DNA from: Pegea sp. RAD2-039
Lineage: Eukaryota; Chordata; Thaliacea; Salpida; Salpidae
Direction of reading: 5' to 3'
Length of the DNA stretch: 64,000 bases
NCBI GenBank assembly: GCA_034620365.1
Contig: JAQGEQ010000010.1
Span: forward strand, 62,001-126,000
A program made the position numbers and the translations under genes. Shown here piece after piece: positions 1 to 11,600 of this stretch; within the stretch, counting starts at the first letter, position 1; each line of letters begins with the position of its first letter. The notes under the pieces are model-generated. The model saw nothing but the letters and a program-made list of their open reading frames with translations. It was not told the DNA's origin and ran no database searches.

Positions 1-317
1 TATTTTAAAAATTGTTGTTTTTAATATTTTCAGCTTCAATAAATTCTTAAAATCGATGAAAGTATTTTAATAATTTATTTTTACAGCTACGTATTCACTA
101 AATGAAGTAATAAAAGTAAATGTAGTTGTTAGGTGCCAGTTGACATTCAACATTCAGAGATAACTCAATAATACAATTAAAACGTTTTTGTAAAAAATAT
201 TTCAAGTAAGAAGGTAGAGCCTCAAACAACTATAGTTCAATAAAATCAATGTTAATGAAAATCTTTACAACAAGTTTTACTTTAAAACAAAACTAAAAAA
301 TATATATACTTAACCAG
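1..317 (+). other. Intronic sequence of the ITIH gene
   Basis: AT-rich sequence before the first recognisable ITIH exon, whose acceptor AG is at 316-317. No VIT-domain coding is visible here, so the signal peptide and most of the VIT domain must lie left of the window. Other acceptor-like AGs exist (for example near 86) but open onto no coding. Confidence 0.6.
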
Positions 318-3300
318 GTACGAGGAATGTATGAGTACTCACTAGTAATAGACCCTGACCAACCAGTCAAACATCTCACTGTGGATGTTCACATTGTTGA
401 AAACTCTCCGATAAAGTTTGTCAGTGTACCTGGATTTAAAACTGATCAAACAAGTCGAAGGACTCACACAATAAATAAATTTGATGTTGAAGAAATGTTG
501 GACATCACTGAAACTGAATCATCAACTTCAATAACTTTCAAGTTAGAATTTATTCATATAATTTAGTTTCTGAAACAATCATTGTGCTGAAAATTTACCG
601 GTTTACAGCCATCAAAGACGAGGCTGTCATGTTCGATACAACCCATCTTTGAACACTCAAACTGCCCATTCACCTCTTGGAATGCAAGGGATTTACACGA
701 TACAGTTTGATGTTGAGAGAAAAGAATCATCTGGCAAAAGTGTAGTTGGTGGAGGGTAAATTTCCGTTTTATAAAGTTGATCTGAATGTTTGAATTTTCA
801 AGAAGCTATTTATGCACTTTAACAAATTTAAAAAAAATGTCACGTTTAATTTTTTCAGTTACTTTGCACATTTCTTTTCTGCTCCTTTCTTTCCTAATCC
901 TCCAAAAATGCTTACATTTGTCATTGATGTGTCTGGCTCGATGTTGGGACATAAAATGACGCAAGTTCGACAAGCGTTAACAGAAGCAATCTCTTCCTTG
1001 AATCCCAATGTAAGTTTGAATCCAACTAGTTGGCTTATGATGCAGATTTGCCAAATTCTAAAACTGTTAATATTTTTTAGGATTATTTCAACTTGGTGTT
1101 CTTCAGCAATACTCCACGAGCTTGGATTCCAAGCTTAATGGCTCCAGTTAGTTCTATTGACATCGATGATGCTTTAGACTTTATTTCAAAATATGAGCCT
1201 GAAGGAGGAACTAATATCGGAGAAGCATTGGATCTGGCTTTTGACTTGATGTCTCCGTATTTACCAACAGTTGAAAGTAAAATGACTTACAACTTAAATT
1301 CATTAAAATCACTGTAATATTAAATTTTAAAGTATATCTAAGTTAATAGGCTTAAAGAAGATAGACATAGTTTCAAAAAGCCAAGCCCTTCAAAAAAATT
1401 CAATTTTACTTAAAGCGATTAAAACAATCAAACAAAAACTAAAAGTCTTTTTATACAGTGCATATGATCAATGAACTAATGTACAAATGACTCTATTGAC
1501 TAGATTATGTTTTATTATTTTATGTGGTCGCACAAGTAAGCTTTATACAGCATAATACTTCCTTACAACATTTAACTACAAAATAAATAAATAAACGCAA
1601 TTGTATTTAGCCACAAAAGACAGATCAATATGTAAGGGCTTTATATAGTAGTTGAAATAACCCAATAATACAATATTACGTGAGTTTATAAAAGCTCATT
1701 CATATCTTCAATATACTCATTCATACATACAAGAATTCTCCTAATTTAGTTTAAAAGAGTTATCTCCTTTAAAAACATTACTTGCATTTGTAGTTTAAGA
1801 TTTTACAGATTTATATTAGTCTGGTTTTAAATACCAGTCAAAGCTCTTAAGAAATAAAATAAGCATCATTAAATCCAATATCAATTATGTTAATATCGAT
1901 TAAGTATTTATTAGGCTAATGTGAATATCAATATTCATAAAGATCTATTTTTCTAATTTGATTACCTTAATGCTTACTTTGTTTAAGCTTTCAGTTGTAA
2001 AAAACTTAATTTATTTTGGTTTGTCAATTTATGTTCACTCAACTTTTGTAACTAATAAAAAATGGCACAATTAAGTGATTTTAGAATACTAAAACTTACG
2101 AAAGTGACTTTTTCAAATGTCTTCTTAAACATGGTCTTTATTCAAACTTATTGCGAGCTGAAAGAATTAAATTAATGATTTAAAAGCCATCCTGAGTTAA
2201 AAACTGTAATAATAAGATTTTCTTATAATAAAAACAGCTTTGCTGGTTTCACTTTACAGAGCAGCTCCAATCATACTTAAATAAATGCAAATAGTAGTTT
2301 AAATCTTATATAAGTTTTTTCTATTTTGCAGATCAAACTTCTACTGAGGTTGATAATAACAATGAAAATGAAGAAGTCTTAGATCAAATACTTTCAAGAA
2401 GAAAAAGAGAACTCCGAAAAAAAGCTTCACAGTCCCAAGACAAAGTATCAGGACATGCTAAGATGATAGTCTTTCTTACTGATGGCAGGTATCCACTTTT
2501 CGTATTAACTTTCTCTCTTGTAGCTGAAAATCTTTCAAAATTTATCACTAAGTAATATTAGTAAAATGAAACTTAGCTGAAGCTTGTGTCTTAATAATCT
2601 TTCTAATTCGTTTTTTGGATTGAAAAAAAGATTATTTTTTACTTCATAAATTGTTAATAACACGCAATCATTTGCTGCATATAAAAACTTTATCAGAAAA
2701 TCTTTACATAAGCTTCAAATATGAGAATCATCATCTTCTACATCTCTTACAAAATCTTATAAAATGATGCATGATTAGATTTATAATATTTATTTACATC
2801 TTATTAGGTTTCTGTACAGTATTGAAATTTTTAGTTTCTTGTAGTTTAGTTACAAAGCCTTGCTTCTTGAATACATAAAGCTAACAATCATAGTAAACTT
2901 GCAAAAAGGTGTTAGTTTAATACCAAAAACACAATTAAATTAAGTTGAATGCTTTTCAGGCCGACTATTGGATCTACTAACGAAAACGAAATACTCTCTG
3001 CTGTCAAAGCACTAAACCAGCAAAGAGTAGCTGTTCACACAATTGGATTCGGGACCTTGGTGGACATGGACTTTCTGGTAAAATTGTCTGGTCAAAACGG
3101 TGGAGTTTCAAGACGGGTGTTTGAAAGTTTAGATGCTGCAACACAGGTTAGTAAACAACTTTTATATGAGATTGCTGCTTTATAAGTACTTAAATAATCT
3201 TTAAATAAGATTACAGAAGATTAGTTAGTCTCTTTTTGTGTTTGTTCAATTTAAATATTCTTTTCTGAATCATATGGTTACTATAAAGGTGAAATTATTT

Positions 3301-6300
3301 AATTACTTTCTCTTCAATTTACATCAGGCAATATGAAAATTGTTTCTGTTACTGTTACTAGTAAGTTATATGTTTGCAGCTTCACAATTTTATTGAGGAA
3401 GTCACTTCGCCGGTAATGTTAAACGTTTCGGTTAATTTTGAAAGTGACAAAGTTGAAGACCTTACTTCAAATCAAGTTCGGACTTTATTTGAGGGATCAG
3501 AAATTATCGTAGCTGGCAAAATTCTTCCAGAGTAAACTTTATTATTTTTTATATTTTGAGTTGCGTATATTTTACAGCAAATGAGTTAAATTTGTACATA
3601 AACTAACAAACTACAGTAATACTTGAGCTTTCAAATTTGTTTTGACTTGAGCACATATCATATTCTGTAGAGCTTTTCTCGACGAAGCAATCGACCAGAT
3701 GGAAGTGAGCAGAAAAACTCGATCAATTCGCGGTCAGGTAATCAAAAACAACTTATTCAATTTGTCAAATTATTTATGTCGATGCACGAAATTGCTAAAA
3801 ATCAGAAAAACGATCGATTTATTTTCGAAAATCCAATTTACTTTTATAACTTATAGCAATCGTGCAAAAATTCATGTTGTAAGAAACATTTAGTAAATTT
3901 TTTATTTGTTTATGAGCAAAAGTTCGACTTTTTTTATCAAACTGTAAACAAATCCTTAATGAAGTCTACATTTCTTCATTTAGTTTATAGTATGGCTTTA
4001 ATCATAAATAAAGGGTTTATAAGCTGGTAATAAACTTTTGGTGAAAATAAGTCTCAATATAGAGATTATTACTATTGAAAATATTTGTTTTGTAAACTTG
4101 TATTCATTTGTAATTACAGAAGAAACCCACATAAACCCATTATTAAGATCTTGTTATGTCACTGTTATTGTAACTCTAAAAGCTTCTAGAGTTATAACTT
4201 CAATAACACTTCTTGAGTTATTTGATATTATTGCTGGGTTATTAATTATTGCTATTATCAAATTCTTTTACAGTAATTTTGTTTAATATTTAATAGTTTT
4301 AATTTAAGCCACATCAATATATTCCCCATAACTATAGATATATTCTGTTTAATTTTAGCTGAATTCAGTTTCTTGTTGTAGCCGTAAATAGTTTTCTAAA
4401 CTTCAACATTCATAAGAAGCAGATAAGTTAACTACAAATACAACGTCTGACTTAAGCTATCAGCTGGATTAATCACTCACAAATCAAACACTCATCCATT
4501 AGTATTTTAATCTTACGATTAAAGTAATATAGTTACTTAATCTCTTACTCAGGTAAAAGGAACGTCTATGAATAATCCAATTGAAATTGACTTCGATATT
4601 GATACAAGTGCTATGGCTGATGATCCATCTGCTAGTAGAGGATCAACTGACCAAAATGTAATTTACTTTTTTTCTTATTTTTAACTTTTATTTAAATACT
4701 ATCTTAAGAAGCTTCAAGTAGCAAAACTGTATAGTTCCTATTATTAAAGTGAGTCTATAATGTGTTAACATAAATTTGCCAATAAAAGTTAACTCTAAAG
4801 CTATGTGAGAAGTTTCAAAATGATGTTAGTTACAAGATTGGAACTTTTTCTATCCGTATGTAAAAAATTTAGTTGTTTTCTTATTAATAAAACCGCAAAA
4901 TATAAAAAATTATTTTACTATCAACAAGTGTTTAAATTAATTAGAAATTATTGACTTGGTAAAATATTAAATATTTGTAATAATTTATATCTGTAACTTA
5001 ACACCTTATTCTAAATTACTTTTTTAAAGATTAATAACTAATACTAAAAGAAATATCAAGATAAAAATTGAATATTTTTCTAAATCAAAAAAAATCTCGT
5101 AATTCTTTTTAGTTTTAACAAATAGTAAAATTTATGTAAGAATATTTTTGACAGTTTATTATTTAGTAAACTCAACTAGAATATATATCTCGGCATTTCA
5201 GGCCACAGCAGTTACTGAAAAATTATGGTCGTATTTGAGAATCAATGATTTGCTTAAGAGAGCTACATTGACCAGCAACAATACAGAAAAGCAGCGATTG
5301 AGAAAAGAAGCTCTTAACATGTCGCTATCGTGAGTAATATTTAAAAATATATGCACAATAAATTTCTGTTGTAGCAAGATTTGCAGAATAGAAAATAATA
5401 ATGGTAAATGATAAAAATTCTTTAAAAGTAAATCTTTATTAAAAGTATTAAGCGATAGTCATTTTCATTCATTATATTTTATCCATCTTTATACCATGAA
5501 ACCATAATTTTTGTTCTAACAAAATAAAATTTTGATTTAATTTTAAATAACGTCAAATTGTCCTATTAAATATTTATTACATATAAAATAACTTTAGTTG
5601 AAAGAGTGTTCAGTAAAGTATAGAAATTAAATGGTAATAACCAAAGTTTTTCAATTAATTATTTAATTAAATTTTATATGCTTTGAAACATGTTTAGCTG
5701 TATAAAAGATAGTCTTAATTTGATTTAATTGTTAATTACAAAAAAGATACTCTGAAGTAAAATAATTTAATAAGTTTGAAAAATCAGTAAATTTACTTCA
5801 ATAATTTTATTCTACAGCTATTACTTATTAAACAAGTTGATAAATAATTTGATATGATTTTTTTTATTGAATATTATTAGTTATTTTCCAAAACTGTATA
5901 ATAAATTTTATTGTTACTAGCATAACACAAAAGTTTTTAATTTTTTTTTATATGTTGATGCAGATATAATTTTGTCACACCTGTAACTTCATTGATCACT
6001 ATCAAAGAAGAAGATCGTAAAGAAGTTGAAGAAGAAATAAAAAAAGATGAGGAAAAAGCTAAGGAAAAAGCTAAGGAAGAAGTCTTTTCAAAAGAAAAAA
6101 AGATTGAAGAATTGATTTCAAAAATAGAAGAAAAACGTCTAGGACTGTTGTCACATAGACGGTTTGACGCTTTCCCAGCTACAACAACAACAGCAAGACC
6201 ATATTTAACAACCACAGATAGAATGATAGATATAGGCCGGTCTGGCTCATCCTATGATTATATTTACTCTAGTAGTATAGTGGATGACGAAATTTCTTCT

Positions 6301-8769
6301 TACTACTTTGATGAAACTGTCACTGAAAGTTTAGGAATGCGTTCTTCAAAACATGAAACACTTGGAGGATTTTATGGCGACCCCCATTTTGTTATTTCAA
6401 TAACACCAGACTTTAATCTCTGTTTTAATTGGGATGGAGAAAAAGATGAAGTTAGTTGATTAGTAAAGTTAATTATTTTTTGATCTAGATATTAATTCTT
6501 CAAATGAAAAGTAAAAAAGAAAAAGTCTTGTGATAAGTTGAAATTATCATAATAATTAATTATCTATTAATTCATCAATAAACTAATATTATCTGGTTAA
6601 ATTTGCTGTTAACTATTGTAATTAAAGAGATACAACCAATGCAATTAATTGCTTGCGTTAAACTCTACCGTAAACTTCTTTTTAGAAATATTATAGTAGT
6701 AACCTATACAACTGTTTATATTTTCTTTAAATCTGTTAATTCACGTTGCACACTACTTATAATTTGCTATACAATTTGCCTATATACTTTTCTTAAAAGC
6801 GTCTACTTCAATGATTTAATAAATGAAGTCAGCTGAAACTTTACAGATCAACAATTTGTTTTATGATGCCGATATTGATCTTACAATAAACGGTGTTTTT
6901 AAAACAACTCCAAGACAGAATCCAACTTTGACTAAAACAACTTTTCATACTTATGTTACTTCCATAGCTTTCAATTTTGGACAAAATGCATTAAAACTTC
7001 TTGTAAGTTTATACAAGTTATTACATTATCTATTGAAGAAATTATAGAGAAAGTAAACCGTATAAACAGATACAGCCAAGTAATATGACAGTGAACACAA
7101 GAAATGGACTCAACTATACAATGCCTACTGACTCAAAATTTGGAGTTACTGTTGGAGAAGGTGTCACTGTACATGTTGTAGAAACTCATGATCATTCATC
7201 TACAATTTTAGTTTCAACTGAAGATACTTCTTTTAAGGTAAGCAAAGACATTCAACTAAATTTCTTTTAATGTTACACCAAAGTTCTGTTTACAAAAGAA
7301 TCACAATAATCTTTATTTCATTACGCCTTAATGTTTGGTAAAAATATATAAAGTTTATTTCGTTATCCTTTTTTAAGTGAAAGGCATAAAATTGTAATTG
7401 TAGCAAAATGTATTTATCATAAGAAACTATTTGTCTTGTAAGTCTTTACTCTATTGCTAAAAATTTTATTTACTATAATTAAAAATCAATTGCAGAGTTC
7501 AAATATTTTTATTTTAATAAGCTTTAGTTTTAGTTCAGTATATGTCTATAATATTCGATTGCTTTAAGCACAACTTTTCTCTAGCTTCTTGGCATACTTT
7601 TGGCAAATTTTTAAATCAGTCCTTGACTTAGCCTTGCATCTATAACTTCCACTGCTAATTTATACAAAGACACCCTTTTTCACTTGCTAATTGATGAGTT
7701 AACTTAGTATTTTGTGCATGGGATCTTCTGAGATTTGTCACGTGGTAGAATATTGTTCTTGTATATCCTATTCATTTGAATAAATTAGAATTATTTACCA
7801 CCATTTTATAAATTTTGATACTTCGAAAAATTCATGTTAAAACCACTAAACTAAATATCGAAATTCATAGATAATTTCGCATACCAGACGTCTACAAGCT
7901 CAATATCTTGACTTTTCAATTGCAAGCAGCCCTGCAGACAGCAGAGCAAATCTTGATGGAATTCTCGGTCAGTTTATCAACTCTGATGTAAAATTAACAA
8001 CAACAGACCCCACTTCTGCTGTAGCAATTATCAAGTAAGTTAATATGTTATTTATTTATTAAATATGAACTTATGATTCAAAACAAATAACTTATGATTT
8101 GATCAAAATTATAAACTTAAACAAAAATTTAACTTGTTGACTGTATAATCGAAAACTCAATCTTGAAAACAATTTTTAAACTTTAACTTTTAACTATATT
8201 AGCTTAAAGTATTAATAGTCACAACAAATCTTTTCTAATTTTTTCAGCTGTACATTTTCGATTATGGTATTTAGCATATAAGATAAAGTTTGAATTACAA
8301 TTTGTTATAATACCAATTTGTGTCTACAAAAACCACAATATTAAATCATGCAACAACCTTCTGTAAAAATTGTAGAATGTTGAATTATAGATAGAGATTA
8401 GTAAGATAAAAATCAAATCCATTAGCTCAATTTATTGGTTTATATAGGAGATATTTTAAATAATATATGTTAAAAAAAAACCATTGAAACAAACAAGATT
8501 AAAATAAATTCTTCGACTAATTTTTATCGAGTCAAAACTCATACATGCATACTACTTTTTAAATATTATAATCTCTTACTTGTAAACCACTTCGTTGCAG
8601 TGGTAGAAGAAGTCGTCTGAAAGGTCGATATCGTCGCAATCCTTCGACCCTTAAACAAGTTTTTTGCTGGCAAGCACGAGATTTTGCACGTGGCTTGACG
8701 TCATATAAAAGTTTTGAGTATGCAGTCGCAGGTATATTTGAAAGGCCCAAATATACTCAAGCTCTTTAG
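318..8769 (+). CDS. Inter-alpha-trypsin inhibitor heavy chain-like protein (5' partial)
   Basis: Fifteen exons: 318-541, 609-755, 859-1009, 1081-1276, 2332-2488, 2960-3146, 3380-3531, 3671-3737, 4553-4657, 5202-5329, 5964-6450, 6847-7002, 7076-7237, 7871-8034, 8601-8769. All junction phases agree, giving 883 codons plus TAG. Domain order is that of ITIH proteins: the end of a VIT domain (RGMYEYSL, then the YFAHFFSAP hinge), a vWA domain with a complete MIDAS (DVSGS near residue 146, GGTNIG near 217, FLTDG near 286), the segment ending GSEIIVAGK, an LWSYLRINDLL helix, YNFVTPVTS, and the ITI_HC_C region from GFYGDPHF (near 642) to the end. In vertebrate heavy chains the Asp of DPHF becomes the chondroitin-sulfate-linked C terminus; the motif is intact here. 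Expected role: secreted hyaluronan or matrix-associated protein. Two lineage-specific insertions are described under findings. Assignment rests on domain order; which ITIH paralogue it matches is not resolvable. Confidence 0.9.
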
Positions 8770-9209
8770 TAGATGTCATAAATTACTGTTGACATTTTCA
8801 TCTAAACTTCTTATTCTTTCTATCTAACTTTTGAAGGACTTTTATCTTACTTTAGTTAAAGTCATGTAACTATATCGTGAGTTACAATCGTTTCAATTAA
8901 GCTGATAATGTAAAAAAATCCACACCTTTTCTGGCTGAGTTCTTTAAATATCTTTTTTTGCATTATTCAATCGTTTGAACATTGATTTTGAAGCAGTTGG
9001 TTTGTGTAATTCATGTTGTTGTATTGTGTATTTACTTATTGCTTACATTTTTGCTTATTTTCATTTTACTGATATCATTCAGAATTTAACGATAAATCTT
9101 CAAGTTACTTTAATAATTTTATTTAGATTAGATTAAAATATTTTGCTAGCTTTTGGTATTTTAAGTATAATTAAATTTAAAAGATTAAAAAGTGTTTTTT
9201 AGCTAAAAA

Positions 9210-9215
9210 AATAAA
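9210..9215 (+). terminator. AATAAA, candidate ITIH poly(A) signal
   Basis: Perfect hexamer about 440 nt downstream of the ITIH stop codon. In a region this AT-rich the hexamer occurs by chance, so this is tentative. Confidence 0.35.
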
Positions 9216-10729
9216 TTGTTTGCACGATGCATAGTAGGTTTTGTTTTGTTGATTTCATTATTTTTAGTGCGATTAATAAAGATAATCGACTAACAAAGAG
9301 TACAACTAGTGTTATATCATCAACATACAATTACTAAGATTATCAAGCAGTACCTAAAAACTCTATCATTAGTTTAACAAGACATATTTGAGTCACATTT
9401 TTATAATAACCCAAAAATAACATTTTGTTTTTGGAGAAGATTTTATTAATTTTGTAATACTAATCTTATAAAGAAAACTATTTTTCAATTATTTTATAAT
9501 TTTAAGCCAATATCTTAATACAGCTAAAAATCGATTAAATAAATTCAACATTCTGCTTAAAAACTGTTACCTTAATTTTTGTAAGTTTTGATACCTGAAA
9601 CATTCTTGCATTTATATGATTAAAAATAATTTCACACATGATATTAATCTAATTATTTATCAGTGATTGTTTAGTCAAAAATATTTAGTAAAAGTCACTG
9701 GTACTGAAGTCATAAAATAAATTTTAAACTAAATTGCAAGAACTTAGGTAATTTGGTGTTTTGAAATTGCATTTTAGAAGACTTTATATTTGACTTTTAA
9801 ATAAGCATAACGATGTTTTGATTATAAAACAGCTAAAGTTGGGGGGACAAAATTTCATTAAGATTTATAATGATCAGTAAACTTTTATTTCTGATGTAGT
9901 TTATTTCTTTATTGGAAATTTTTTCAATGTTAGTAAAGTTTGTTTTTTAATATTGTGATTTTGTAGTTTTAAAATCATTTGGTGTAAAGGTCAAATCCTT
10001 CACATTTTTCAAGATTAAAATCTCGGGCAATTATGTATGCTTTTTATTCATCTAAAATCTTCTTTACATCAAAACTTTGTTGAAGTTCAAAATAACAACG
10101 GAAAAATATATTTTCTTATTTGTTTATAAACTTTCAAACTATTTATTACAAAACAGTTAGAATTTATAAGCTGTATACTATTTAAGTAAAACATCTTTTT
10201 ATACAAAGAGGCCCTTTGCTAAATGTTTTATAAAAATATAATTCTATAAATCTAATGAAAGATGATGTTTTTGTATAACTTGAAATCAATGTTACAATCA
10301 GTTCGGCTTCTTACTAATTCATATTTAAAGTGTGAAATAAATTAAAATAAGAAAAGACTTAGCTACCTGTAACGATGCCTTTAAGATGCTGCACTAATCA
10401 ATTAATAAGAAAATATATCTTTTAACCAATACCGTAATCTTTACATCTCTCTCTCTGTAAACTTACTTTGTTTATTTTAGAAAATTCATAATCAATCAAC
10501 CTATCTATTTAGCTACGGCAGAAATAATATAAAATTCATTATATAATTTTGAAATCTTGGTAAGAGTCTTGTTTGATTTTGCACTTTGATATGTAAGAAT
10601 AAAAAAAGATTCAAAACTGTGTGCAAGTTCCATAAGATTCGTTGCTTTTACATCTTTATAATTTTTCCTTGTGTCTTTTACAGAGTTGTAGGGTTCTAAA
10701 ATTCGAAAAAAGTTAATTTCATTTTAACC

Positions 10730-10789
10730 ATCATAAACTAAGATAAATTAGATTAAATCATAAACTAAGATTAAATCATAAACTAAGAT
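10730..10789. repeat. Three copies of a 15-bp repeat
   Basis: The unit atcataaactaagat occurs at 10730-10744, 10757-10771 and 10775-10789. It lies on the 3' side of the minus-strand LINE fragment. CR1-like elements often end in short tandem repeats, so it may be the element's tail, but that is inference. Confidence 0.7.
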
Positions 10790-10984
10790 CTCAATGAAGT
10801 ATGAAAACTGCCCATGCGCACTCTAGTGACGTTTTTATCTTCATTAAATCAGTATGAAGTAAAGAATCTTATGATATTTATTTCGATAAATGCGAAAGAG
10901 GGTGTCTGAAGAGAACACCTCTCACTAACACACATTCTCACAAATAACATTTATTAAGTTAGAAATATAGAAAGCAAAAGATGT

Positions 10985-11600
10985 AACACATGGTAATAAC
11001 AGTGAACAAATACATAGGATGTTAATAATATAAAAAAGAGAATCAAAGCTTGGAAATGGCAGTGCTGGCAATATTATAACGGTTCAACTTCTGCTTGAAT
11101 AACGTGAGTGATTCTAACATGATAATGTCTGATATTAGCTGGTTCCGAGTATTAATTGTGTGGAATGAGAATAAATTTGCTCTGATTAACGTACCAGGTG
11201 ATATGGGCTTATTAAGATGTAATGTGTGTTGTCTGAGTTGATATAACTTGAGGGAAGTGCTAATGGAAAAGAAGTCATCAAACTGAAGGTCAATTAAATT
11301 GTTGATAATTTTAAAAATAAAAATTAAGTCATACTTGATCCGTCGAATTTCCAAAGTATCTAAATTTAAGAAGCTGATACGATGTTTATAACTGTTGTAT
11401 TTAGTATTAAGTTTCCTGCATACCAATCTCGTAATTGTCGCCAGAACAGATTCGATTTTTTTGATGTCATCAACTTGATATGGCATCCATGCACTGAAAT
11501 TATATTCAAGAATTAAATGCACATACAATTTGAAGAGGTTGATAAAGAAGTATGGATTCAATTTACTAAGTTTGTAATCAGCTATTACTCGTTGCTCTGA
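10985..11600 (-). mobile_element. Non-LTR retrotransposon 3' fragment (copy 1, CR1/jockey-like)
   Basis: An open frame at 11043-11561 encodes 172 residues typical of the C-terminal end of a LINE reverse transcriptase: LEYNFSAWMPY (the family's 'LEYaS.vW.P'), a fingers-to-tail helix with ITRLVCRKL, YKHRISFLNLDTLEIRR, then DLIFIFKIINNL and a terminal FKQKLNRYNI. The reverse transcriptase catalytic core is absent, as expected for a 5'-truncated copy. A second copy on the opposite strand lies at 62.2 kb, and homology continues into the 3' untranslated end (atattattaacat near 11025). Confidence 0.85.

Larger units (their letters stand above)
8770..10984. other. Gene-free stretch downstream of ITIH
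   Basis: AT-rich sequence without a supportable reading frame. Apart from the possible poly(A) signal and a small tandem repeat near 10.75 kb I see nothing in it. Confidence 0.6.

Noticed and set aside
7876-7892. Acceptor at ataccag (exon starting 7893) for ITIH exon 14
   Set aside because: The phase does not fit the donor at 7237; the upstream tag ending at 7870 gives a continuous frame (phase 0).
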